Part shown: piece by piece, positions 1-12,000 of the stretch
Layout of the letters: the number at the start of each line of letters is the position of its first letter
Numbering within the stretch: position 1 is the stretch's first letter
From: Chloroflexus aggregans DSM 9485
GTDB taxonomy: Bacteria; Chloroflexota; Chloroflexia; Chloroflexales; Chloroflexaceae
Direction: 5' to 3'
Length of the DNA stretch: 64,000 nt
NCBI RefSeq assembly: GCF_000021945.1
Contig: NC_011831.1
Coordinates: 3,795,353-3,859,352 of the forward strand
Notes under the pieces: generated by a model
Database searches by the model: none
What the model saw: only the letters and a program-made list of their open reading frames with translations
What the model was told of the DNA's origin: nothing
Translations under genes and position numbers: made by a program

Positions 1-3000
1 CGCTATAGCGCTGTGACCGGGTTGACTTCTGGTGAGAATGACGATACGTGGGATGTCGGTCTGGTGACGGTGACGGCAGTTGGTAATTATGTCTGGATTG
101 ACCGCAACGGTAATGGGATTCAGGATGAACCTCCCGGTGATGGCGTCAATGGCGTGACCGTGCGGCTCTACCGTTCAGACAATACACCGGTAGCGACGAC
201 CGTTACCGCTGATGATTTTCTCGGTAATCCCGGTTACTATCTCTTCAGTGATCTAGCTCCCGGTAGCTATTACATCGAGTTTGTATTGCCCACCGGCTTT
301 TCCTTTACGACAGCAGATAGCGGTAGTAGCGATGAAGCCGATTCAGATGCAAATCCGACCACCGGTCGCACGACGGTCTTCACGCTGGCAGCCAATCAAC
401 TCGACCGCAGCCGCGACGCCGGTCTGATTGCGCCGTCCGGTACGCTCCGTTTAGGCAATCGGGTCTGGTATGACCGCGATAACGATGACCGCTACGAGCC
501 GGTCAATGGCGAGACCGGCATTAATGGCGTGTCGTTGAGCCTGTTCCGCGATTTCAACAACAATGGCCAGCCTGATCCCGGCGAGCATGTCGGCAATTCG
601 GTGACGATGACGGTTGGCGGTGAAGCCGGCTATTACCAGTTCACCAATTTGGCCGCCGGCGACTACATTGTGGTGGTTGATGACAGCAACTTTGCTCCCG
701 GCGGCGCGTTGTTCGGCATGCGCACCAGCAGCGGCAATGATCCGGCGCCTGATCCTGATAACAATGTTGACCACGACGACAACGGCGATCTGCTCGGCGT
801 CATTGTGCGCTCGTTGCCGATTACCCTTTCGGTTGGTAGTGAGCCGGTTGATGATGGTGATGATGCTAACGGCAACCAGACCCTCGATTTCGGCTTTATC
901 CGTGGCGCTGCGCTTGGCGATCGGGTTTGGTTTGATACCAACAATAACGGCATCCAAGATGCCGCCGAACCCGGCGTACCCGGCGTGACGGTTGAGCTGC
1001 TCGATGGCAGTGGCAATCCGATTGATAGCGATCCGAGTACAACCGGTATTCAGCCAACTATCACGGTGACCGACGGTGATGGTCGTTATGGCTTCACCGA
1101 TCTAAACGCCGGTACCTACCGGGTGCGCTTTAGTGGTCTGCCGAGTGGCTATAGCTTCACCACGCCCGATCAGGGGTCGAACGATGCCCTCGATAGCGAT
1201 GCTGACGCAACCGGTCTCACGACGGTGATTACGCTGGCCGCCAATCAGACCGACCTGCGCTGGGATGCCGGTTTGGTGGCTACTCCAGCTAGCCTTGGCA
1301 ACCGTGTTTGGAATGATCTGAACTATAACGGTATCCAAGACACCGGTGAGCCGGGTGTAAGTGGTGTCAGCGTGTCGCTCTTCCGCCCCGGTTACGATGG
1401 TGTCGCCGGTACTGCCGATGATGAGTTAGTGGCCACAGATACGACTGATAGCAGTGGGAACTACAGCTTCACCAACTTGCCCCCCGGTCGCTACTTTGTC
1501 CAGTTTGGCCCGCCGCCGACTGGGTACGCGATCACAGCGACCGATCAGGGGACGGACGATGCTGCCGATAGCGATGCTGATCTCACCACCCGCCGCACTG
1601 TGTTGATCGATCTTGCCCCAGGCGAGAACGATCCCGACTGGGATATGGGTCTGTTTGTCTTCGCCACCATTGGTGATCGGGTCTGGAGTGATACGAACAA
1701 CAACGGGATTCAAGATACCGGCGAGCCGGGCGTGAGTGGTGTACAAGTGCGCCTCTACCGACCCGGCAGCAGTGTTCCGGTGGCGATGACCACCACCAAT
1801 AGCAGTGGTATCTATACCTTCACCAATCTCATTCCCGATAATTACTACGTTGAGTTTAGCTTACCCGGCGGCTACCGTGCCAGTCCGCGCGATCAAGGGG
1901 GGGATGATACGCTCGACAGCGATGCCGATCCGGTCACGCGCCAGACGGCTGCGACCACGCTCGCTCCGGGTGAGAATGATCCAACATGGGACTTCGGTAT
2001 TGTGCCGACGGCCAGCATCGGTGATCGGGTGTGGCTCGATCTCAACGCCAACGGTATTCAAGATGCCAACGAGACGGCCGGCGTGCCCGGTGTGCAGGTC
2101 GTGCTTTACGACGGCGTAGGTAATGTACTCAACACCACCGTCACCGACGTTGATGGCCTCTATCGCTTCGACAATCTGTTGGCCGGCAATTACTATCTGC
2201 GCTTCGTTGTGCCTGCCAGTTTTGTGGTGAGCCCGCAGGATCAGGGTACGAACGATAATGCGGACTCGGATGTCAATCCAACGACCCTCTTAACCGTGCC
2301 GACCACCCTGAGCGCCGGCGAGAACGATCTGCGCTGGGACCTTGGTCTCTACCAGTTGGCCAGCATTGGCGACCGGGTGTGGCACGACCTCAATGGCAAT
2401 GGCCGTCAAGACGGCGGCGAACCCGGCGTGCCCAGCGTATCGGTGTCGCTCTACCAACCCGGCCCCGACGGGTTGGCCGGCACGGCTGATGATGTGCTGG
2501 TTGCCAGTACGACCACCGATAGCAATGGCTTCTACCGCTTTGACAACTTGACACCCGGCCGCTACTTCGTGCAGTTCGGAGCGACTCCTGGCTACAGCCT
2601 GCTTAGTCCACGTGATTCGACCGAGGCAACCGACGAGACCGACAGCGATGTCGATGCCAACCGTCGTACACCGATTGTTGAACTGGTGTCGAGCGCAGTT
2701 GATCTCAGTCTCGATATGGGTGTGCTCAACCCGGCCAGCCTCGGCAATTACGTCTGGTTTGATGCTGATGTAGACGGTGTTCAGGATGCGACCGAGAGCG
2801 GTGTGCAGGGGGTGCGGGTGCGCCTCTTCACGACCGGCAGCGCCACGCCGGTGATGACCACAACGACTGATATCAACGGCCTGTATCTGTTCAACAATCT
2901 GTTGCCGGGTGAGTATTACGTCGTCTTTGACCAATTGCCCGCTAATCGCTCGCTCACCCGCGCTGATCAGGGCAGCGACGATGCGCTCGATAGCGATGCC

Positions 3001-6000
3001 AACCCGCTCGATGGACGCACCGGCGTTATCCGACTGGTATCGGGTGACAATAATCAAACTGTCGATGCCGGTATCTTCGAGACGATCACGGTCGGCGATC
3101 GGGTTTGGATTGACCGCAACGCGAATGGTGTTCAAGACACTGACGAAACCACCGGCGTGCCCGGTGTGCGCGTCGAATTGCTGCGCGACAGCGACGGCGC
3201 AGTGCTCGATGTGACCTACACCGATCTGACCGGTCTCTACCAATTCACGAATCTCTTCCCCGGCACGTATCGCATCCGCTTCAGTGAGATTCCAACCGGC
3301 TATATCCGTAGCCCACAAGATCGTGGTGGGGATGATACGCTCGATAGCGATGCCAACAGCAATTTCGAGACTGCACCGTTTACACCGGGATCGGGCAACA
3401 ATCTGCAGTACGACCTTGGTCTCTACCAGTTGGCGCGCATCGGCAACTACGTCTGGGAAGACCGCAACGGCAACGGCCGCCAGGATGCCGGCGAGCCGGC
3501 GATTTCCGGCGTGACGGTGACACTGACCGGCACGACCGGCGCCGGCGGTTCGGTGACATTGTCGCAGACGACCGATGTGAACGGCTTCTATCTCTTCACT
3601 GACCTTGTGCCGGGTACGTACACTGTCAGCGTCACGGCGCCATCTGGCTATGTCTTCACCGCTGCCAATCAAGGTGACGATCTGGGTGACTCTGACGCCA
3701 ATGCCGGCGGTGTGATGGCTTCAACCACGCTCGAATCGGGTGAAGAAGACCTGACGTGGGATGCCGGTCTCTACCGGCCGGCCAGCATTGGTGACCGGGT
3801 CTGGCGTGACACCAACGGCAATGGCGTGCAAGACGCCGGTGAAGCAGGGATTGATGGTGTCAATGTAACACTAAATGGAACAACTGGTGCGGGTGTGGTG
3901 GTTAACCAGACCACTACCACTGCCGGCGGCGGCCTCTACAGTTTCACCAATCTCGCGCCGGGTACGTACCAGATCACCGTCACGGCGCCGAGTGGTGAGG
4001 TCTTTACCTATCGTGACATTCTGGCGAGTGAGGTGGCCGGGGCGAACGATACCAACGACAGCGATGCTGACGCTAGCGGCATAATGATCGCCACCACGCT
4101 TGAGTCGGGTGAGAATGATCTGACATGGGATGCCGGTCTGGTCATTCCGGCCAGCTTAGGTGATCTGGTCTGGGAAGACCTCAATGGCAACGGTGTGCAA
4201 GAGACAGGCGAACCCGGCTTCAACAATGTAACCGTCGCGCTGATTGGGGCCGGACGCGACCGCACCTTTGGCACCGCTGATGATACGTCGGCGACGACGA
4301 CCACCAATGGCAGCGGCAGCTATAGCTTTACCAACCTGCAACCCGGTCTGTATCGCGTCCGCTTTACCCGTCCGAACGGTTACGGCTTTACGGTGGGTGA
4401 CGCGGCGGTAGCCACCGATACGACCGACTCGGACGTACCCGGTGGGGTGAGCGCAACAGCCACCACGATCACGGTTGATCTGGAGTCGGGTGAGAATGAT
4501 CCAACGTGGGACGCCGGTCTTTACCAATTGCTCTCATTGGGCAATCGGGTTTGGGACGATGTCAATAACAATGGCCTGCTTGATACCGGTGAGGATGGCA
4601 TTGACGGCGTGACCGTGCGTCTCTACCGTGATCTCGACGGTGATGGAGATGTCAACGACTCCGGTGAGACCACACCCGTGGCAACCACGACTACCGGCAA
4701 CGGTGGCTACTACCTGTTCAGCGGCTTGGTGCAAGGCGACTATCTGGCTGAGGTGGTCTTGCCGAGCGGTTATGTCTCAAGCACCGGCACGAACGGTAGC
4801 GCCAGCGGCCCCTACGAGTCGGCTCCCGATGCCAATACCAACAATACCGACAGTGATGACAACGGTACGCAGAGTGGCAGCGTTGTGCGTAGTACCGTTG
4901 TGCAGTTGCGGCCCAGCACCGAACCAACTAGCGAGACCGATCCGCTACCCCCTGCAATCAGCGACCCGGCCCGCAACGAAAATAGCAACCTGACGGTTGA
5001 CTTCGGGCTTTTCCGCCCGGCCAGCCTCGGCAATCTGGTCTGGTTCGACCGCGACGCCAACGGTGTGCAGGACGGTGGTGATGAGACGGGAGTGAGTGAG
5101 GTTCAGGTCCAGCTCTTCCGTGACGATGACGGCACACCCGGCCAAAGTGCCGACGATAGCCTGATTGCCAGTACCACCACCGATGCTTCCGGTGTGTATG
5201 GGTTTGGTTATCTGATCCCGGCGAATAACTACTATCTGGTCTTCGATCTGCCAACTGGCTATATGCGCAGTCTGCCCGATCAGGGCGGTAATGATGCAAC
5301 CGATAGCGATCCCGACCGGACGAGCGGTGCAACTGCGTTGATCACGTTGGTAGCCGGTCAGAATGACCAGACGTGGGATGCCGGCCTCTACCAATTGGTC
5401 AACCTCGGCAACCGGGTCTGGAACGATGTGAATAACAACGGCCAGCTCGATGACGGCGAAAGCGGCATTGACGGCGTGACCGTCAACCTCTACTACGACG
5501 CGGATCGCAATGGCACGATCGATCCGGCTGAAAATACGCCGGTGGCAACGACCACCACCAGCGGCGGCGGGTTCTATGCCTTTGCCAACCTTGATCCGGG
5601 TAACTATCTGGTTGAGATCCCGGCCAGCAACTTTGCCGCCGGCGGAGCGCTTGGCCCGATCGGCACGATGCCGGCCTTCCGCTCTAGCACCGGCACGAAT
5701 GGCAGCGCCACCGGCCCCTACGAGGATGCGCCCGATCCCGATGACAATGTGGACAATGACGACAACGGTACCGACGATGGAAGTGGGAATGTGCAATCGG
5801 CGCTCATTACCCTCCGCTCACAAGATGAGCCGGCCACCGACGGTGACGATAATAACGGCAACCTGACCGTTGACTTCGGTTTCTTCCGCCCGCTGGCGTT
5901 GGGTAACTTCGTCTGGCACGACTACAACAACAACCGCGCAGTAAATGCGGGCGAACCCGGTATCAATAATGTGACAGTACAGCTCTACCGTGATGTCAAC

Positions 6001-9000
6001 AGCAACGGCGTCTACGATCCCGGCACTGATACGCTGGTGGCGACAACGACAACGTCTGGTGGCGGGTCCTATCGGTTCGATAACCTCATCCCCGGTGATT
6101 ACCTCGTTGTCATTCCAGAAGTCAACTTTAGCGCTAGCGGCGCTCTCCGCTTCTTCCGCAGCAGTGATGGTGGCAATGCCGATGACGGTGCAGGTACGCT
6201 TGATCCCGATAACAATGTTGATAATGATGACAACGGTATCGGGCCGAATGTGGGTGTAGTCACCGGTACATCAACTGACCGGGTGGTTAGTGCGGCAGTG
6301 ACACTTTCGTTTGCCGATGAGCCAACGACCGAAGATAGTGATAGCAACACCAATCTGACGGTAGATTTTGGCTTCTACAGCTTGACTGTCGGTAATCGAG
6401 TTTGGCTGGATGTCAACAATAATGGTGTGGTAGATGGGGGTGAAACTGGTGTCGATGGTGTCACAGTGCAGTTGCTCTACGATGCCGATGGTAGTGACAC
6501 AATCAACGGTTTAGAGACGACGGCTGTAGTAACGGTTACTACCAGCAACGGCGGACGCTACTTCTTTGGTGGTCTGCGTGATGGCGGTACCTACGCGGTA
6601 CAAGTGGCTTCAAATGCGTCGCTGGTGTCGAGCACCGGTATTAACGGTATGGCAAGCGGTCCGTATGAACCGGGTCTTGATCCCGATGCCGACCTGACCG
6701 ATAACAACGATAACGGTACCCAAACCGGCAATAGCGAACGTAGCCCAGTCTTTGCGGTGCGGGTTGGTTCACTGCCGACCAATGAGCCTGATACCACATT
6801 ACCGACCGGTATCACCAATCCGGCCATCGATGCCAACAGCAATCTGACAATTGACTTTGGTCTGTTTGACGATGCACGGCTAGGTGATCGGATTTGGCTA
6901 GATGTCAACGGTGATGGGATTCAGGATACCGGCGAAACCACAAATATTGCCGGAATTACCATCACCATCTACGATGCCACGACCAACCAGCCGCTCGACG
7001 GCGATCCGGTAACGTCGGGCATCCAGCCGATTACGCGCACCTCGACGACGGCAGCGACGAGCTACCTGTTCAACCGCCTGATCACCGGTTCGTACTATCT
7101 GGTCTTTAGCGACATTCCAGCACAGTACGCCATTAGCCCGCTTGATCAGGGCACTGACAATGCGGTCGACTCGGATGTCGATCCGGCAACCCTGCGTACT
7201 GCAACGGTCACATTTGGCACGAGCAATAACAACAACCTAACGTGGGATCTAGGCCTCTATCCGCGGTTGACACTCGGTAATCTGGTCTGGTACGACACCA
7301 ACGATAACGGAGTAGTTGATAGTGGTGAGAGTGGTATTGCCAACGTCCGGGTTGAACTCTACCGTGACAGCAATAACAATGGTCAGCCTGATCTCAGTGA
7401 GTTCGTCACCTTCACTACAACCGACGCGAATGGCAACTATCTCTTTACCGGCCTCGAGCAGGGTGACTACATTGTGGTCATTCCGGCGAGCAACTTCGTG
7501 CTTGGTCAGCCGCTCTACCGCCATCGCTCAAGCACCGGTGCCAATGGTGCGGCCAGCGGCCCGTATGAGCCGGCGCCCGATCCCGACAATAACGCTGATA
7601 ACGACGACAACGGTACCGATCAGATCGGCGATGATGTGGTCAGTGGTGTGATCACGCTTAACCCGTCGTTCGAGCCGGCCACCGATGGCGATGACGCCAA
7701 CGGCAATCTGACCCTCGATTTCGGCTTCTTCGAGCCATTGACACTCGGTGATCTGGTATGGAATGACCTGAACAACAACGGCCTGTTCGAGACCGGTGAA
7801 ACCGGTATTGACGGTGTACGTGTCGAGTTGTATCTCGATGGCAACGGCAACGATCAGGTTGATGCAGGTGAGTTTGTTGCCTTCACCACCACAGCGGGCG
7901 GCGGTCTCTACACCTTCAGCGACTTGATTGAAGGCAACTACATCGTGCGTATTCCGGCCAGCCAGTTCGCGACGGGCCAACCGTTGGCCGGCTTCGTCTC
8001 GAGCACCGGTACGAACGGCAGCGCTAATGGTCCCTACGAAGGTACGGCAACGCCAGACCCCGATAACAACCTTGATAACGACGACAACGGCACGACCGGT
8101 ACCAGCGGCAACGTCGATAGCCTACCGATCACGCTAAGCCGTGGTAACGAGCCAACCAATGATGGTGATGGCAACAACGGCAACTTGACGGTTGACTTTG
8201 GCTTCTTCCGCCATGCCCGCCTCGGTGACCGGGTCTGGCACGATGTCAACGCTAACGGTCTGCAAGAGGGCGGCGAAAGCGGTATCAACAACGTGACTGT
8301 CGAGCTGTACAGCGCTGGCGCTGATGGTGTGATCGGCGGCGGTGACGATGTGTCGGTGGCGACCACAACCACTGACTCTAGCGGGATCTACGGCTTCGGC
8401 TACTTGATCCCCGGCAACTACTACGTGCGCTTTGCTCTGCCAACTGGCTACACCGACGTAAGCCCACGAGATCAGGGCAGCGACAACGCGATCGACAGCG
8501 ACGCCGATCCGGTTAACCGCCAAACGGTGGTGATCACGCTGGCTGCCGGTGATAACGATCCGACATGGGATATGGGTGTCTTTAACCGGGCCAGCGTCGG
8601 CAACTTCGTCTGGGAAGATCACGACGGCGACGGTGTGCAAGACGCCGGCGAGTCGGGGATTGATGGCGTGACGGTGACGCTCTACCGCGCCGATGGGACG
8701 ACTGTTGCGACAACTACTACCGCAGCCGATGGTTCGTACAGCTTCACCGGCCTTGTGCCCGGCGAGTACTATGTGGTCTTCAGCAACCTGCCCAGCGGCT
8801 ATGTCTTCACCGCCGCCGATCAGGGTAGTGATAATACGGTTGACTCGGATGCCAATCCAACCACCGGCCGCACTGCAAACTTCACGCTCACGAGCGGGCA
8901 GACCGACACCACGTGGGATGCAGGCGCGTATCGGCCGGCCAGCATTGGTAACTACGTCTGGGAAGACACAAACGGCAACGGCGTGCAAGAAACGGGTGAG

Positions 9001-12000
9001 TCGGGAGTGGCGAACGTGACGGTGACGCTCTACCGCGCGAGCGACAACTCCGTGGCGGGGACGGCTACGACCGCGCTCGATGGCTCGTACAGCATCACCA
9101 ATCTCGTGCCCGGCGAGTACTATATCGTCTTCAGCAACCTGCCGAGCGGCTATGTCTTCACGGCGGCTGATCAGGGCGATAATGCGCTCGATTCGGACGC
9201 TAATCAAACCACCGGCCGCACGGCCAACTTCACGTTGGTCAGTGGTCAGAGTGACCTGACGTGGGACGCCGGTCTCTACCAGCCGGCCAGCGTGGGCAAC
9301 TACGTCTGGGAAGACACAAACGGCAATGGCGTGCAAGACACGGGTGAGGCGGGAGTGGCGAACGTGACGGTGACGCTCTACCGCGCGAGCGACAACTCCG
9401 TGGCGGGGACGGCTACGACCGTGCTCGATGGCTCGTACAGCATCACCAATCTCGTGCCCGGCGAGTACTATATCGTCTTCAGCAACCTGCCGAGCGGCTA
9501 TGTCTTCACGGCGGCTGATCAGGGCGATAATGCGCTCGATTCGGACGCTAATCAAACCACCGGCCACACGGCCAACTTCACGTTGGTCAGTGGTCAGACC
9601 GACCTGACGTGGGACGCGGGTCTGTTCGGTGCGGCCAGCATTGGTGACCGGGTGTGGGAAGACCTAAATGGTAATGGCGTGCAAGACGCCGGCGAGCTTG
9701 GTGTAGCCAATGTGGAAGTGCGCCTGAGTGGGACGACCGGTGTCGGGGCGACGGTCAATCTGACGACGACGACAACCATCACCGGCTCCTACCGGTTCGA
9801 CAATCTGGCGCCGGGCACCTACACGGTAACGGTGGTGCGACCGAGCGGGTACGAGTTCACAGCGGTCAATCAGGGAAGTGACGATGCAGTGGACTCGGAC
9901 GCTGACCCGACCAGTGGCGCGATGAGCGCAACCGTGTTGGTGTCGGGTGAGGAAGACCTGACGTGGGACGCCGGTCTCTACCGCCCGGCCAGCATCGGCG
10001 ACCGGGTCTGGCGTGATACCAACGGCAATGGTGTGCAAGACGCCGGCGAGCTTGGCGTGGCCAATGTGGAAGTGCGCCTCAGCGGGATGACCGGTGCAGG
10101 TGTGTCGGTTAATCGCACCACGTTCACCGATAGCGATGGCCTCTACCGGTTCGACGGCCTTGCGCCGGGTGAGTACGCCATCACTGTGATCGCGCCGCCG
10201 AATGACGCCTTCACCGTACCCAATCAAGGTGGCGATGATGCACTTGACTCGGATGCGGACGCAACCGGTGCGATGCCGATCACAACGCTGACGTCGGGCG
10301 AGGAAGACCTGACGTGGGACGCCGGCCTGTTCGGTGCGGCCAGCATTGGTGATCGGGTGTGGGAAGACCTAAATGGTAATGGCGTGCAAGACGCCGGCGA
10401 GCCGGGGGTGGTGAATGTTGAAGTGCGGTTGAGCGGGACGACCGGCGCAGGCGTGGCAGTCAACCTGACCACCATGACCGATAGCGGTGGCCTCTACCGC
10501 TTCGACAACCTCGCGCCGGGGACGTACACGGTGACGGTGAGCCGACCGAGCGGGTACGAGTTCACGGCGGCCAATCAGGGCGCCGACGATGCGGTCGACT
10601 CGGATGTGACCAATTCGGCTACCGGTGCTATGAACGCCACAGTGCTGGTGTCGGGCGAGGAAGACCTGACGTGGGACGCGGGTCTCTACCGCCCGGCCAG
10701 CATCGGCGACCGGGTCTGGGAGGACGTGAACGGGAACGGCGTGCAAGACACGGGTGAGGCGGGAGTGGCGAACGTGACGGTGACGCTCTACCGCGCGAGC
10801 GACAACTCCGTGGCGGGGACGGCTACGACCGTGCTCGATGGCTCGTACAGCATCACCAATCTCGTGCCCGGCGAGTACTATATCGTCTTCAGCAACCTGC
10901 CGAGCGGCTATGTCTTCACGGCGGCTGATCAGGGCGATAATGCGCTCGATTCGGACGCTAATCAAACCACCGGCCGCACGGCCAACTTCACGTTGGTCAG
11001 TGGTCAGAGTGACCTCACGTGGGACGCGGGTCTCTACCGTCCGGCCAGCGTCGGCAACTTCGTCTGGCGCGATGTGAACGGCAACGGCGTGCAAGACGCC
11101 GGCGAATCCGGTATCAGCGGCGTGACCGTCACTCTGACCGGGACCGGGCCGGATGGTGTGTTCGGTACTGCCGACGACATCAATCGTACCGTGACAACCG
11201 ACAGCAACGGTGAGTACATCTTTGACAACCTGCCGCCGAGCAACTACCGGCTGACCTTTAGCGGCATTCCGGCTGAATTAACCTTCAGTCCAGCCGATCA
11301 AGTCGGCGATGATACCGCTGATAGTGATGTCATCACGAGCGGCGGCGTCACCGATGTTTTTGCCCTCACCAGTGGTCAGAGCGATCTCACCCGCGATGCC
11401 GGACTCTACCCGCTGCTCAGTCTGGGTAATCTGGTCTGGATCGATACCAACAACAACGGTGTCTTTGATAGTAGCGAGTCGGGCGCAGACGGTGTGCGAG
11501 TCCTCCTCTACCGCGACAGCAACGGCAACGGGATGTGGGATGCGGATGATCCACAGGTTGGTACAACGTGGACGGATAGCAATGGCAATTACCGCTTTAC
11601 CGGCTTGCCACAAGGCAACTACTTCGTGGTCTTGCCCGGTCGGCAATTCGGAGTCGACGGCGTCTGGTATGGCTATCGCAGCAGTACTGGCGACTTCTCG
11701 CTAACGGCTGGGCCGTATGAGCCGGCGCCCAACGCCAACAACGATCTCGACAACGACGACAACGGTACGCGGCAGGCTGATGCTGACTCGGACTTCAACA
11801 TCGTCAGCGGCTTGATCGAGCTGCGGCCCGATAGCGAGCCGGATACATCCGCTGATGGTGATGGACGTGATAGCAACTTGACCATCGACTTCGGCATCTT
11901 CCAGCCGGCGGTGGTGGGCGACACAGTTTGGAGTGACCGTAATGGCAATGGCCGGCAAGACGCTGAAGAGCCGGGAGTGGCGAATGTGCGCGTCACCCTC

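Noticed and set aside
2290-3672. A 460-codon open frame on the minus strand inside the giant gene
   Set aside because: It is antisense to regularly repeated D/N/G-rich coding DNA, which removes stop codons; the translation is low-complexity and resembles no protein.
8134-9567. A 477-codon minus-strand frame with internal repeats
   Set aside because: Its repeats mirror the sense-strand repeats exactly; no start signal or promoter supports it. The minus-strand frame at 11701-12684 is rejected for the same reason.
9003-11037. Repeated blocks considered as a CRISPR or mobile element
   Set aside because: They are in-frame protein repeats with a 348-bp period, without spacers or terminal repeats.
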